From: Actinomycetales bacterium
GTDB taxonomy: Bacteria > Actinomycetota > Actinomycetes > Actinomycetales > Dermatophilaceae
DNA length: 60,132 nucleotides
Direction: 5' to 3'
Assembly: GCA_016710645.1 (NCBI GenBank)
Contig: JADJVI010000053.1
Coordinates: 1 to 60,132, forward strand
The translations under genes were made by a program, and so were the position numbers. Shown piece by piece: positions 43,401 through 52,491 of this stretch. The notes beneath the pieces were generated by a model that searched no databases, was not told the DNA's origin, and saw only the letters and a program-made list of their open reading frames with translations. Within the stretch, counting starts at the first letter, position 1, and each line of letters begins with the position of its first letter.

Positions 43401-46070
43401 GTGTCCAGGCTCCTGTTGCTCGACGGTCATTCGCTCGCCTATCGCGCGTTCTACGCGTTGCCGGCCGAGAACTTCTCCACGCAGACCGGCCAGCACACCA
43501 ATGCCGTCTACGGGTTCACCTCGATGCTCATCAACCTGCTGCGCGACGAGGACCCTACCCATCTCGCGGTGGCCTTCGACGTCTCGCGGCGCACCTTTCG
43601 CTCGGAGACCTATGCCGACTACAAGGCCACGAGGTCGGCGACCCCGAGCGAGTTCGAGGGGCAGATCTCGCTGGTCCAGGAGATTCTCGATGCGCTCGCG
43701 ATCCCGTTCGTCCAGGTCGAGGGTTACGAGGCCGACGACCTCATCGCGACCCTCACCACCCGGGCGGCGGCTGCCGGGATGGAGGTCCTCATCAGTTCGG
43801 GCGACCGCGACTGCTTCCAGTTGGTCACCGATCGCGTCACCCTGATCTACCCCGTTCGGGGTGTGTCGGAGGTCTGGCGGATGACACCGTCCGCCGTCGA
43901 GGCCAAGTACGGCGTCCCGCCAGAGCGTTACAGCGACCTCGCCGCGCTGGTGGGGGAGTCCTCCGACAACCTCCCCGGAATCCCGGGGGTCGGACCCAAG
44001 ACCGCGGCCAAGTGGATCCACCAGTTCGGCGGGCTCACCGGCCTGGTCGCCAACGTCGACCAGATCGGCGGCAAGGTCGGCCAAGCGCTGCGGGACCACC
44101 TCGACCAGGTGCTGCGCAACCGCAGCCTCAACCAACTGGTCACCGATGTGCCATTGGACGTCGAGCTGGACGACCTCGAGCGTCGGCCCTGGGATCGCGA
44201 GCGCGTGCACGCGGTCTTCGATGCGCTGGAGTTCCGGGTGTTGCGCGAGCGCCTCTTCAGCACCTTCCAGGCGGCGCCGGAGGAGGCCGACGCGGGCTTC
44301 GAGATCGCCGGACAGGCGCTCTCCGGACCCGAGTTCGCGGGGTGGTTGCAGCGGTATGCCGTGCCCGGCCGCCGCCTGGGCGTCCACGTCGTCGGGCGTT
44401 GGGCCCGCGGCACCGGCGACGCACGCGGCCTGGCCGTGGCGACCGACCGCGGCGAGGCGGCATACCTCGCTCTGGAGGATCTCGACCCGACCGCCGATTC
44501 CGCCGTCGCGGCCTGGCTGGCCGACCCCGCGCGGCCCAAGGCCATGCACGACGCGAAGGGCCCGATTCAGGCGCTCACTGCCAGGGGGTATGCCGTCGCC
44601 GGACTCACCAGTGACACCGCTCTGGCGGCCTATCTCGTCAAGCCGGACCAGCGGGGCTACGACCTGGCCGATCTCGCGCTGCGGTTGTTGCGCCGCGAGC
44701 TGCGCACCGACGTCACCGACACCGGCCAGGGGCTGCTCGACTTCGGCGACGGTGACTCGGAGGCCAGCGAGGCCATGCTCACGGCCAACGCGGTCGCCGA
44801 GGTCGCCGATGCCCTCGATGCCGAGTTGGAGCGCACCGACGGCACCCGGTTGCTGCGCGAGGTCGAGTTGCCCCTGGTCGGTGTGCTGGCCCGGATGGAG
44901 CGAGCCGGCATCGCCGTCGACGTGCCCGAGCTGACGTCCTTGGAGGGGGAGTTCGCCGCGGGCGTGCGCGAGGCGCAAGAGGACGCCTGGGCCGCGATCG
45001 ATCGGCGGGATGTCAACCTCGGCTCGCCGAAGCAGTTGCAGGAGGTGCTCTTCGACCAGCTCGGGCTGCCCAAGACCAAACGCACCAAGACCGGCTACAC
45101 CACCGACGCCGACGCGTTGACCGAGCTCTACGCCAAGGAGCCGCACCCCTTCCTGGAGGCATTGCTGCGCCATCGCGACGTCTCGCGGTTGCGGGTCACA
45201 GTCGAGGGGCTGCTCAAGTCGGTCGCCGACGACGGGCGCATCCATACCACCTACCTTCAGACCATCGCCGCGACGGGTCGGCTCTCTTCGACCGACCCCA
45301 ACCTGCAGAACGTCCCCATCCGCACCGAGGAGGGCCGGCGGATCAGGGAGATGTTCGTCGTCGGCGAAGGCTATGAGTCGCTCATGTCTGCCGACTACAG
45401 CCAGATCGAGATGCGGGTCATGGCCCACCTCTCCGGCGACGACGGGCTCATCGAGGCGTTCAGATCAGGCGAAGACCTGCATTCCTTCGTCGCTGCGCGG
45501 GTCTTCGGGGTGCCCACCGACGAGGTCACCCCGGCGATGCGCTCCAAGATCAAGGCGATGTCCTATGGGCTGGCCTACGGGCTGTCCGCCTTCGGCCTGT
45601 CCCGCCAACTCGGCATCTCCACCGGCGAGGCCAAGACCCTCATGGACGAATACTTCCTGCGCTTTGGCGAGGTGCGCGACTACCTGCACCGCCTGGTCGA
45701 CGATGCCCGGCATACCGGCTACACCGCGACCATGCTGGGCCGGCGGCGTTACCTGCCCGATCTCACGAGTGACAACCGGCAGCGCCGCGAGATGGCCGAG
45801 CGGATGGCGCTCAATGCCCCGATTCAGGGCTCGGCCGCCGACATCATGAAGGTCGCCATGCTCCGCGTCGACGAGGCACTCACGGCGGCGCACTTACGGT
45901 CGAGGATCCTCCTGCAGGTCCACGACGAGCTCGTCCTGGAGATCGCGCCGGGAGAGCGGGACGAGGTCGAGGCACTGGTGCGCCGCGAGATGGGGGCAGC
46001 CGTTGCCCTCGATGTCCCGCTCGACGTGTCAGTCGGGGTCGGCCGGTCCTGGCACGACGCCGCCCACTGA
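43401..46070 (+). CDS. polA: DNA polymerase I
   Basis: PolA fills gaps in repair and removes Okazaki primers. The 889-residue protein has the 5'-3' exonuclease domain (LLLLDGHSLAYRAFYALP, VEGYEADDLIATL), a 3'-5' exonuclease-like domain, and the polymerase domain (SADYSQIEMRVMAHLSGD, KIKAMSYGLAYGLSAFGLSR, LQVHDELVLEIAPGE). The 3'-5' domain lacks the Asp-x-Glu proofreading motif; the matching strand reads LGVHVVGRW. This domain is often inactive in actinobacterial PolA. The GTG at 43401 gives the usual N-terminus. An in-frame ATG at 43185 is in the shadow of the divergent thioesterase. Confidence 0.96.
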   Translation: MSRLLLLDGHSLAYRAFYALPAENFSTQTGQHTNAVYGFTSMLINLLRDEDPTHLAVAFDVSRRTFRSETYADYKATRSATPSEFEGQISLVQEILDALAIPFVQVEGYEADDLIATLTTRAAAAGMEVLISSGDRDCFQLVTDRVTLIYPVRGVSEVWRMTPSAVEAKYGVPPERYSDLAALVGESSDNLPGIPGVGPKTAAKWIHQFGGLTGLVANVDQIGGKVGQALRDHLDQVLRNRSLNQLVTDVPLDVELDDLERRPWDRERVHAVFDALEFRVLRERLFSTFQAAPEEADAGFEIAGQALSGPEFAGWLQRYAVPGRRLGVHVVGRWARGTGDARGLAVATDRGEAAYLALEDLDPTADSAVAAWLADPARPKAMHDAKGPIQALTARGYAVAGLTSDTALAAYLVKPDQRGYDLADLALRLLRRELRTDVTDTGQGLLDFGDGDSEASEAMLTANAVAEVADALDAELERTDGTRLLREVELPLVGVLARMERAGIAVDVPELTSLEGEFAAGVREAQEDAWAAIDRRDVNLGSPKQLQEVLFDQLGLPKTKRTKTGYTTDADALTELYAKEPHPFLEALLRHRDVSRLRVTVEGLLKSVADDGRIHTTYLQTIAATGRLSSTDPNLQNVPIRTEEGRRIREMFVVGEGYESLMSADYSQIEMRVMAHLSGDDGLIEAFRSGEDLHSFVAARVFGVPTDEVTPAMRSKIKAMSYGLAYGLSAFGLSRQLGISTGEAKTLMDEYFLRFGEVRDYLHRLVDDARHTGYTATMLGRRRYLPDLTSDNRQRREMAERMALNAPIQGSAADIMKVAMLRVDEALTAAHLRSRILLQVHDELVLEIAPGERDEVEALVRREMGAAVALDVPLDVSVGVGRSWHDAAH

Positions 46071-46091
46071 TCGGAAGGGCTCGGGTGAGCC

Positions 46092-46895
46092 TCAGCGCGG
46101 CTTGTCGGCGACGATGATGAGGGTGCCGGGGATGAGCCGCCCGCGTAGCGGCGACCACCCGCCCCACTCCTGGTCGTTCGCCTCGGGCCACTCCGGCTCG
46201 ACGATGTCGACGACGTGCATCCCGGCGGCGACGACGTCCCGGATCCGGTCACCGATGGTGCGGTGGTGCTCGGCATAGGTTGCGTCCCCGGCCTCGTCCT
46301 GTTCGACGTAGGGGGTGCGGTCGAAGTACGAGAACCGCACGGTCAGCCCGGTGGAGTCGGGTTCGTCGGGGAAGGCCCAGCGGAACGGGTGGGTCGTCGA
46401 GAAGGCGAACCGGCCCCCGGGCCGGAGCACCCGACATACCTCGTTCATCACCCGCTCGGGGTCGGCGACAAAGGGCACCACCCCGTATGCCGTGAAGACG
46501 ACATCGAAGCTCGCATCGGGGAAGGGGAGCAGCCGACCGTCGCACTGGGCCAACGGGACCGGCGGCGCCGCCGGGCGGCCGGCGTCGATGGCGACGCCCC
46601 GACGCAGCATGCCCAGCGACAGATCGGTGGCTACGACCCGAGCCCCTTGCTCGGCCACCCACCGGCTGCATTGCGCCGAACCGGCCCCAATTTCAAGGAC
46701 GTCTCGGCCGGCCAAGGGGCCCAGGAGGTGAGCGTCCGACTCCCGCAGCCCCTCCGGACCCCAGCAGAAGTCGGCGTCGCCGAGAAAGGCACCATGTTCG
46801 GCGTAATAGTCCTGCGCCTCGGCGTCCCACCAGTGCCGGTTGGCGCTGACGGTTTCCGCTGTGCCTGCTGCGCGTCGCACGGCGAAAGAGTCCAT
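46092..46895 (-). CDS. Class I SAM-dependent methyltransferase
   Basis: The 267-residue protein has the Methyltransf_11 pattern: motif I VLEIGAGSAQCSRWVAEQGA, motif II region VVATDLSLGMLRRG, PFPDASFDVVFTAYGVVPF and VCRVLRPGGRFAFST. The N-terminal HWWDAEAQDYYAEHGAFLG is shared by several actinobacterial methyltransferases. The substrate is unknown. It is convergent with polA, with only about 20 bases between stops. Confidence 0.88.
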   Translation of the reverse strand: MDSFAVRRAAGTAETVSANRHWWDAEAQDYYAEHGAFLGDADFCWGPEGLRESDAHLLGPLAGRDVLEIGAGSAQCSRWVAEQGARVVATDLSLGMLRRGVAIDAGRPAAPPVPLAQCDGRLLPFPDASFDVVFTAYGVVPFVADPERVMNEVCRVLRPGGRFAFSTTHPFRWAFPDEPDSTGLTVRFSYFDRTPYVEQDEAGDATYAEHHRTIGDRIRDVVAAGMHVVDIVEPEWPEANDQEWGGWSPLRGRLIPGTLIIVADKPR

Positions 46896-46978
46896 AGCGC
46901 CATTGTGGACGTACGTCGCGTCTGAGTTTCCGTGCCGCCGCTCCGGATGCCATCCAAACCGTCGCGTTGCGTGGCATT

Positions 46979-46994
46979 GCTACCGGTTGGTAAC
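46979..46994. promoter_or_regulatory. TetR-type operator-like palindrome upstream of the envelope operon
   Basis: GCTACCGGTTGGTAAC (GTTACCAACCGGTAGC on the other strand) is a near-palindrome closely matching the site at 8547-8562. It lies about 107 bases upstream of the gene at 47101 and about 84 bases upstream of the divergent methyltransferase. Confidence 0.45.
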
Positions 46995-47050
46995 ACTCCG
47001 GCGCAGGCCCTGGTGTCCTGCCTGTGGAGGCGTTACCCTCCGACCATCGG

Positions 47051-47066
47051 TGTGATGGGGGTCACA
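47051..47066. promoter_or_regulatory. CRP/GlxR-type site TGTGA-N6-TCACA
   Basis: TGTGATGGGGGTCACA is an exact match to the consensus bound by CRP-family regulators, including GlxR and mycobacterial Crp. It ends 34 bases before the ATG at 47101, so it may overlap the promoter or transcription start and act as a repressor site. A good ribosome-binding site (GGAGAAGGA) follows. Confidence 0.6.
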
Positions 47067-47100
47067 GATCACACACTCTTGCGGGTCGGAGAAGGAATTC

Positions 47101-47679
47101 ATGCGAAAAGTGCTCGTGACGGGCGCGCTCATCGGCATTGCTGCGGCCCTGGCCGTGCTGCTCGGAGGCGTCCTGGGTCAATCAATGCAGCAGCTCGGAC
47201 TGCTGGCGGTCGCATTGGGTGGCGTGCTGATTCTGGCGCGCGCCCGCACGTGGTGGGCGGCTCCGGCCGGCCTCGCGATCGGCATGGTGGTGGCGTGGGT
47301 GGGCTACGGTCTGCGCGCTCTCGTGCTGCCGGATTCGGCCGGGGGTCGCGCGGTCGCTGCGCTCCTCGTCGTCCTGGTCACCTCCGGGATCATCGCCCTC
47401 TCGGCGGAGCGGATCCCGCTCTGGTCGGGGCTGGCCGGCATCGTCGCCATGGTCGCTGGCTATGAGCGTGCCTACACCGACGCACCGTCGGCGTTCCTTA
47501 CCGAATCCCCGTCCGCGTTCACGACGATGCTCGTTGGCATCGGACTGGGCTTCTTCGCCGCCACCGTGGGGGAGGTCCTGCTGGACCGCAGTCCTGGTGG
47601 TCGACACGCCAAGGCCCCCGTCGCCGTCGAGACGACCGACCAGGACTGGGCTGCCAGCCACGCGGAGGGACAGGCATGA
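47101..47679 (+). CDS. Polytopic membrane protein of unknown function
   Basis: The 192-residue protein has about six hydrophobic helices over residues 5-160 and a hydrophilic C-terminus (DRSPGGRHAKAPVAVETTDQ). I recognise no family. Two operator-like palindromes lie upstream. Its stop overlaps the start of the large envelope protein by ATGA, so the two are probably made together. This suggests it is a membrane partner for that protein (inference). Confidence 0.75.
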   Translation: MRKVLVTGALIGIAAALAVLLGGVLGQSMQQLGLLAVALGGVLILARARTWWAAPAGLAIGMVVAWVGYGLRALVLPDSAGGRAVAALLVVLVTSGIIALSAERIPLWSGLAGIVAMVAGYERAYTDAPSAFLTESPSAFTTMLVGIGLGFFAATVGEVLLDRSPGGRHAKAPVAVETTDQDWAASHAEGQA

Positions 47680-50009
47680 CAAGCACCAACATTCGACAGG
47701 GTCGTGGCCGCACGGCATACCGGCTCTGGGCGGGCCTCGGCACCGGACTAGCGGCTGGGACGGCTGCGTGTCTGGCCCTGGCCCCCACCGCTGCTGCCGC
47801 CGACGGTGGTGCCGTCGCGGTGACCAATACCGAGACCGTGCAGGCATACCTGGATGCGACCGGAAAACTTGACGTGGCCCGCATCTACGAGCAGTTGGCC
47901 CTGCAGGGCAATGGCACCGTCGAGGTCGTCAACCCGGTCTCGACGTCCAACCTGCGCAACCTCGACGGCTTCGGCGGCGTCGCGGTCAAGGACGGCGCCA
48001 TGGTCGGCAGTTACACGGTGTCCGGCGACCAGCGCGTGCGCACGGTGAGCAACTTCGACCAGAAGCTGCCGCTCACGGTGGCGGTGTCCTACACCCTGGA
48101 CGGCAAGCAGGTCGCCCCTGGCGACGTCGCCGGTGCCACGGGTGACCTGGAGGTCCGTTACCGGGTCGAGAACGTCACCGGAACCCCGACCCAGGTCAGC
48201 TACGCCGACGGCAAGGGCGGCACCGTGACCTCGACCGAGTCGGTCCCGATCCCCATGGTGGGCTCGTTGTCGCTCGTGCTGCCGTCGTCCTACACCGACG
48301 TCACGTCCGCCGAGGCCAACATGGCTGGTGACGGTCGGGGCGGCACGAAGATGTCGTTCACCATGACGCTCTTCCCGCCGATCGGGTCCCCGGTGGCCGA
48401 GTTCGGCTACAAGGCGCACATCGCCGGCGGGCCCATCCCGCCGGCCTCGATCACGGCGCTGCCGGTCAGCCCGCTGGAGTCGCCGTCCTTCAAGGGCGGC
48501 GCGGGTAGCTATAAGAGCGGTGCCGAGACCGGCGTCAAGCTCACCGACGGGGCGACCCAGATCGACACCAACCTGCTCAAGCTCCGCGACGGTGCCGGCA
48601 CTCTTTTGGCGGGCCTCATCCAGCTGCGGGACGGCGCAAACCAGCTCAGCGGCGGCTTGACCGGCAAGGCTGCTCCGGGGGCCGAAGACCTGTCGGCCGG
48701 AGCGCGCAAGCTCGACGCCGGCGCTCAGCAACTCGCCAGTGGACTGACCCAGGCCGGCGCCAAGGCTCCCGCGCTCATCAGTGGCCTCGCTGCCGTTCAG
48801 GATGGCCTGGGCAAGGTCGATGGTGGTCTGACGACGATGTATGCCGGTATCGGCGGACTCCCAGCCAAGGCCCAGCCGTTGCACGACGGAATTGCCCAGC
48901 TGAAGGCCGGCATCGGGTCCACGACCACGGCAGACACCCTCCTCTACGGGGTGGACCAGGTGCGCTCCGGTCTCGCTGGGGCGACTGCGACCGGTGGTTC
49001 GGTCGACCAGCTCAAGGGCGGGGTCGACCAGGTCAAAGCGGGGTTGAGCGCCGCGCTGGCTCCGGGCGGGTCGATCGACCAGGCCAAGGGCGGCATCCTG
49101 TCGATCAAGGGCGTCCCCTCCTGCGCGGCAGACCCGGTTTGCTTGGGCACGGTGGATGCCGTGGCCTCGGCGATCGCCACCTCGATGACGACCAACACCC
49201 AACAGGCGGCTGGGGGCCTGGGGCAGGTCTCCGGGGGGATGGCGCAGCTGAAGACCAAACTCTCCGAGGCGGTCATCGGTCTCATCAGGGTGGAGTGCGG
49301 GCTGAGCAACACCACGCTCACCGGCTACTGCGACCCGGCGCGTCCGGGCCTGCTGCAGGGCCTCGGCGCTCTGGATGCCGGCGTGACCCAGTTGGTCAGC
49401 GGTGTGGTGGCCCAGGTGCAAGGGGGGATCGGTGGCGTCTCCGACACCCCGGCCAACCAGACCCTGCGCGGTGGGATCAACGGCCTGCAGGACGGGGTCG
49501 GCCAGATCCAGGCCGGCGGCAGCACGCTGCTCACCGGGCTCAACCAGCTCTCCACGGGGGCCAACCAACTCGCCACGGGCACCGGCCAACTCTCGGCAGG
49601 GGCGGGTCAGCTCGCCACCGGCTTGGACGACGCAGCCTCCGGCTCGGTGCGCCTTGCGGATGGCCTCTCGAAGGCGGTCGACGGCGCCACCCAGATCCCC
49701 GAGGGCGCTGGGCGCCTGTCGACCGAGGGCACTTCGCAACTGGTCAAGGCCGGTCAGGACACGGCCCTGGACTACGGCAAGAAGTATGCCGTCATCGAGG
49801 CCGGCGCGGCCCGGGCCAAGACCGGGTCGATGGCGATCGGCGCCCCGGCCGGTGCGGCGGGTTTCACGGCATACTCGCTGGAAATCGCGGGCGTCGACGG
49901 GCAGGGCGGCAAGAACGCACTGCGCCTGCTGCTCGCGGGCCTGGGCTTTGCCGGAGCCGGAGCCCTGGCTTGGCGCCGGCGGCCCGAGCTGGCAGCTCAG
50001 GCGGCCTGA
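47676..50009 (+). CDS. Large exported protein with Gly-Leu heptad-like repeats, membrane-anchored
   Basis: The 777-residue protein begins with a signal peptide or anchor ending LALAPTAAAADGG, then a beta-rich domain of about 230 residues. From about residue 290 to 690 it carries many units such as LxxGxxQLxxG (examples GANQLSGGLTG, GANQLATGTGQLSAGAGQLA), like the rod region of YhgE/Pip and EsaA-type envelope proteins. Near 480 and 540 are Cys pairs (SCAADPVC). The C-terminus has one membrane helix followed by RRRPE. No LPXTG motif is present. It is probably a cell-surface rod anchored at the membrane. The exact family is uncertain, and the start is fixed by overlap with the upstream gene. Confidence 0.75.
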   Translation: MTSTNIRQGRGRTAYRLWAGLGTGLAAGTAACLALAPTAAAADGGAVAVTNTETVQAYLDATGKLDVARIYEQLALQGNGTVEVVNPVSTSNLRNLDGFGGVAVKDGAMVGSYTVSGDQRVRTVSNFDQKLPLTVAVSYTLDGKQVAPGDVAGATGDLEVRYRVENVTGTPTQVSYADGKGGTVTSTESVPIPMVGSLSLVLPSSYTDVTSAEANMAGDGRGGTKMSFTMTLFPPIGSPVAEFGYKAHIAGGPIPPASITALPVSPLESPSFKGGAGSYKSGAETGVKLTDGATQIDTNLLKLRDGAGTLLAGLIQLRDGANQLSGGLTGKAAPGAEDLSAGARKLDAGAQQLASGLTQAGAKAPALISGLAAVQDGLGKVDGGLTTMYAGIGGLPAKAQPLHDGIAQLKAGIGSTTTADTLLYGVDQVRSGLAGATATGGSVDQLKGGVDQVKAGLSAALAPGGSIDQAKGGILSIKGVPSCAADPVCLGTVDAVASAIATSMTTNTQQAAGGLGQVSGGMAQLKTKLSEAVIGLIRVECGLSNTTLTGYCDPARPGLLQGLGALDAGVTQLVSGVVAQVQGGIGGVSDTPANQTLRGGINGLQDGVGQIQAGGSTLLTGLNQLSTGANQLATGTGQLSAGAGQLATGLDDAASGSVRLADGLSKAVDGATQIPEGAGRLSTEGTSQLVKAGQDTALDYGKKYAVIEAGAARAKTGSMAIGAPAGAAGFTAYSLEIAGVDGQGGKNALRLLLAGLGFAGAGALAWRRRPELAAQAA

Positions 50010-50036
50010 GCGCCGAGTAGCACGAGTGCGATAACG

Positions 50037-50067
50037 GTGGGGTGGGGACGCAACGTCCCCACCCCAC
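50037..50067 (+). terminator. Perfect hairpin after the envelope operon
   Basis: GTGGGGTGGGGACG pairs with CGTCCCCACCCCAC in a perfect 14-bp stem with a 3-base loop (CAA), 28 bases after the stop. There is no U-run. Confidence 0.7.
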
Positions 50068-50108
50068 TGCCATGCCCTGCGCTCCCATGTCCCGCGGTCC
50101 GAGCGAGG

Positions 50109-50138
50109 TTGGTCGACCCTTCCAGCGCCCGCTAAACT
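50109..50138 (+). promoter_or_regulatory. Probable rpsA promoter
   Basis: TTGGTC and TAAACT, 18 bases apart, resemble -35 and -10 hexamers. Transcription would start near 50145, where a small hairpin (GTGCCC/GGGCAC) would form at the 5' end. The leader to the rpsA ATG would be about 140 bases and holds one copy of the dispersed motif. Confidence 0.4.
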
Positions 50139-50286
50139 GACCCGGTGCCCTCCGTGGGCACTTGTCGTGCTGCCCTGCGGGGGAGCGCGGCGAGCGTCAC
50201 CGGCACGACCGTTTCACCCTGTCCATCCCGCTGACCACCCGGCCTAGCGGCATACCGTCCCTGTCCACGTTCGGAGTTCCTACTAC

Positions 50287-51750
50287 ATGACCACCACTTC
50301 GGTCGCAAAGACCGCCCCTCAGGTTGCCATCAACGACATCGGCACTGAGGAAGACATCCTCGCGGCGATCGACGCCACGATCAAAGATTTCAACGACGGC
50401 GACATTGTCGAAGGTCGCATCGTCAAGGTCGACCGGGACGAGGTCCTGCTCGACATCGGCTACAAGACCGAGGGCGTCATTCCCTCGCGCGAGCTGTCCA
50501 TCAAGCATGACGTCGACCCGGCTGATGTCGTCAAGGTCGGCGACGAGGTCGAGGCCCTGGTCCTGCAGAAGGAGGACAAGGAAGGTCGCCTGATCCTGTC
50601 CAAGAAGCGTGCCCAGTACGAGCGCGCCTGGGGCACGATCGAGAAGGTCAAGGAAGAGGACGGCGTCGTCACCGGCACCGTCATCGAGGTCGTCAAGGGT
50701 GGCCTCATCCTCGACATCGGCCTGCGCGGCTTCCTGCCCGCCTCCCTCGTCGAGATGCGCCGCGTCCGCGACCTGCAGCCCTATGTCGGCAAGCAGATCG
50801 AGGCCAAGATCATCGAGCTGGACAAGAATCGCAACAACGTGGTCCTGTCCCGTCGCGCGTGGCTCGAGCAGACCCAGTCCGAGGTCCGCACCACCTTCCT
50901 GCGCGAACTGCAGAAGGGCCAGGTCCGCTCTGGTGTGGTGTCGAGCATCGTCAACTTCGGTGCGTTCGTCGACCTCGGTGGGGTCGACGGTCTGGTCCAC
51001 GTCTCCGAACTGTCCTGGAAGCACATCGACCACCCGAGCGAGGTCGTCGAGGTCGGCACCGAGGTCACCGTCGAGGTGCTCGATGTCGACATGGACCGCG
51101 AGCGCGTTTCGCTATCGCTGAAGGCCACCCAGGAAGACCCGTGGCAGCACTTCGCCCGCACCCACGCGATCGGTCAGGTCGTGCCGGGCAAGGTGACCAA
51201 GCTGGTGCCCTTCGGTGCGTTCGTCCGTGTCGACGACGGCATCGAGGGCCTGGTCCACATCTCCGAGCTGGCCGAGCGCCACGTCGAGCTGCCCGAGCAA
51301 GTCGCGACCGTCGGTGACGACATCTTCGTCAAGGTCATCGACATCGACCTCGAGCGTCGGCGCATCTCGCTGTCGCTCAAGCAGGCCAACGACGGTGCGG
51401 TCGCCTCCTCGGAGTTCGACCCCACGCTCTATGGCATGGCCGCCGAGTACGACGAGCAGGGCAACTACAAGTACCCCGAGGGCTTCGACCCCGAGACCAA
51501 CGAGTGGCTGCCTGGCTTCGAGGCTCAGCGCGAGCGCTGGGAGAAGCAGTACGCCGAGGCACACGCTCGCTGGGAGGCCCACAAGGCCCAGGTCGAGTCG
51601 GCTGCCAAGGCCGACTCCGATGCTGCCGTCGCGGCGGGCGAGGTCCCCTCGTCCTACTCCTCGACGGGTGTCGACCCTTCGCCGGCCACCGGCACGCTGG
51701 CCTCCGACGAGGCCCTGGCCGCGCTGCGCGAGAAGCTCACCGGCAACTGA
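50287..51750 (+). CDS. rpsA: 30S ribosomal protein S1
   Basis: S1 helps bind mRNA to the small subunit. The 487-residue protein has four S1 domains, the usual count in actinobacteria: the first starts at GDIVEGRIVKVDRDEVLLDI (about residue 38), the others at about 125, 210 and 295 (GVVSSIVNFGAFVDLGGVDG and GKVTKLVPFGAFVRVDDGIE). The C-terminal 120 residues are acidic, Ala-rich and probably disordered. It is followed by a motif-pair hairpin. Confidence 0.97.
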   Translation: MTTTSVAKTAPQVAINDIGTEEDILAAIDATIKDFNDGDIVEGRIVKVDRDEVLLDIGYKTEGVIPSRELSIKHDVDPADVVKVGDEVEALVLQKEDKEGRLILSKKRAQYERAWGTIEKVKEEDGVVTGTVIEVVKGGLILDIGLRGFLPASLVEMRRVRDLQPYVGKQIEAKIIELDKNRNNVVLSRRAWLEQTQSEVRTTFLRELQKGQVRSGVVSSIVNFGAFVDLGGVDGLVHVSELSWKHIDHPSEVVEVGTEVTVEVLDVDMDRERVSLSLKATQEDPWQHFARTHAIGQVVPGKVTKLVPFGAFVRVDDGIEGLVHISELAERHVELPEQVATVGDDIFVKVIDIDLERRRISLSLKQANDGAVASSEFDPTLYGMAAEYDEQGNYKYPEGFDPETNEWLPGFEAQRERWEKQYAEAHARWEAHKAQVESAAKADSDAAVAAGEVPSSYSSTGVDPSPATGTLASDEALAALREKLTGN

Positions 51751-51754
51751 GCCG

Positions 51755-51804
51755 CACGGCATACCGGCTCTGCTGTAGAGGCAGGACGAGCTCGGTATGC
51801 CGTG
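51755..51804 (+). terminator. Hairpin after rpsA built from an inverted motif pair
   Basis: CACGGCATACCG (51755-51766) pairs with CGGTATGCCGTG (51793-51804), extended by GCTC/GAGC past one bulged base, around a 17-base loop. It starts five bases after the rpsA stop. This is the second case where dispersed-motif copies form a terminator-like structure. Confidence 0.7.
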
Positions 51805-51879
51805 ATACTCACCTCCCGCGGGGGTCCGGACTACGGTCCGGGCCCCTTCGGCCTGTCCGGGAGTGCCTATCCTGCCGGG

Positions 51880-52491
51880 GTGACCACACCTGTGTCCGGC
51901 CCGCCGCGCCCCGCCGCCAGCCCCGTCGACCTGGTGCGGGCGACGCGTTCGGACCGAGCGGTCCTGTCCAACTTGGGCCAGCTCTACCGACACGACCTGT
52001 CCGAGGGGATGGGGCTGCTGCCCAACGCCGACGGCACCTTCAACAACCGGAGACTGGACGCCTTCTTCGTCGCCGACGACCCCACCGCGCGAGGGTGGCT
52101 GATCCGCGTCGCCGGGCAGACGGCGGGGTTCGTCCTCACCCATGCCGACGACGCCGGGGGACACACCGGGGGGCAGGTGTTGGGGGACTTCTTCGTCGTG
52201 CGGGCCCTGCGGCGCACAGGAGTGGGGATGACCGCGGCGGTCGCGGTCATGCGCGCAAGGCCCGGACGATGGACGGTGGGCTTCCAGGACTACAACCGCG
52301 GCGCGCGCGCCTTCTGGACCCGGGTCGCGACGGCCGTGGCAGGGGAGAACTGGTCGCTGGAACATCGGCCGGTGCCGGGCAAACCGGAGCTTCCCCCGGA
52401 CAGCTGGCTGACCATCGTCGACGTCAGCGCGGGTGATCTCAGCGGGACAGGGCCCGCCACAGCCCCTTCTGCCGGCGATACATCGCGGTGA
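51880..52491 (+). CDS. GNAT-like acetyltransferase
   Basis: The 203-residue protein has a degenerate GNAT fold: LVRATRSDRAVLSNLGQLYR at the start, GWLIRVAGQTAGFVLTH as the central strands, VLGDFFVVRALRRTGVGMTA with the acetyl-CoA loop, and VGFQDYNRGARAFWTRVA as motif B. The substrate is unknown. It begins with GTG at 51880. Its last 53 bases overlap the 3' end of the convergent FGGY kinase gene, an unusual but not rare arrangement. Confidence 0.8.
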   Translation: MTTPVSGPPRPAASPVDLVRATRSDRAVLSNLGQLYRHDLSEGMGLLPNADGTFNNRRLDAFFVADDPTARGWLIRVAGQTAGFVLTHADDAGGHTGGQVLGDFFVVRALRRTGVGMTAAVAVMRARPGRWTVGFQDYNRGARAFWTRVATAVAGENWSLEHRPVPGKPELPPDSWLTIVDVSAGDLSGTGPATAPSAGDTSR

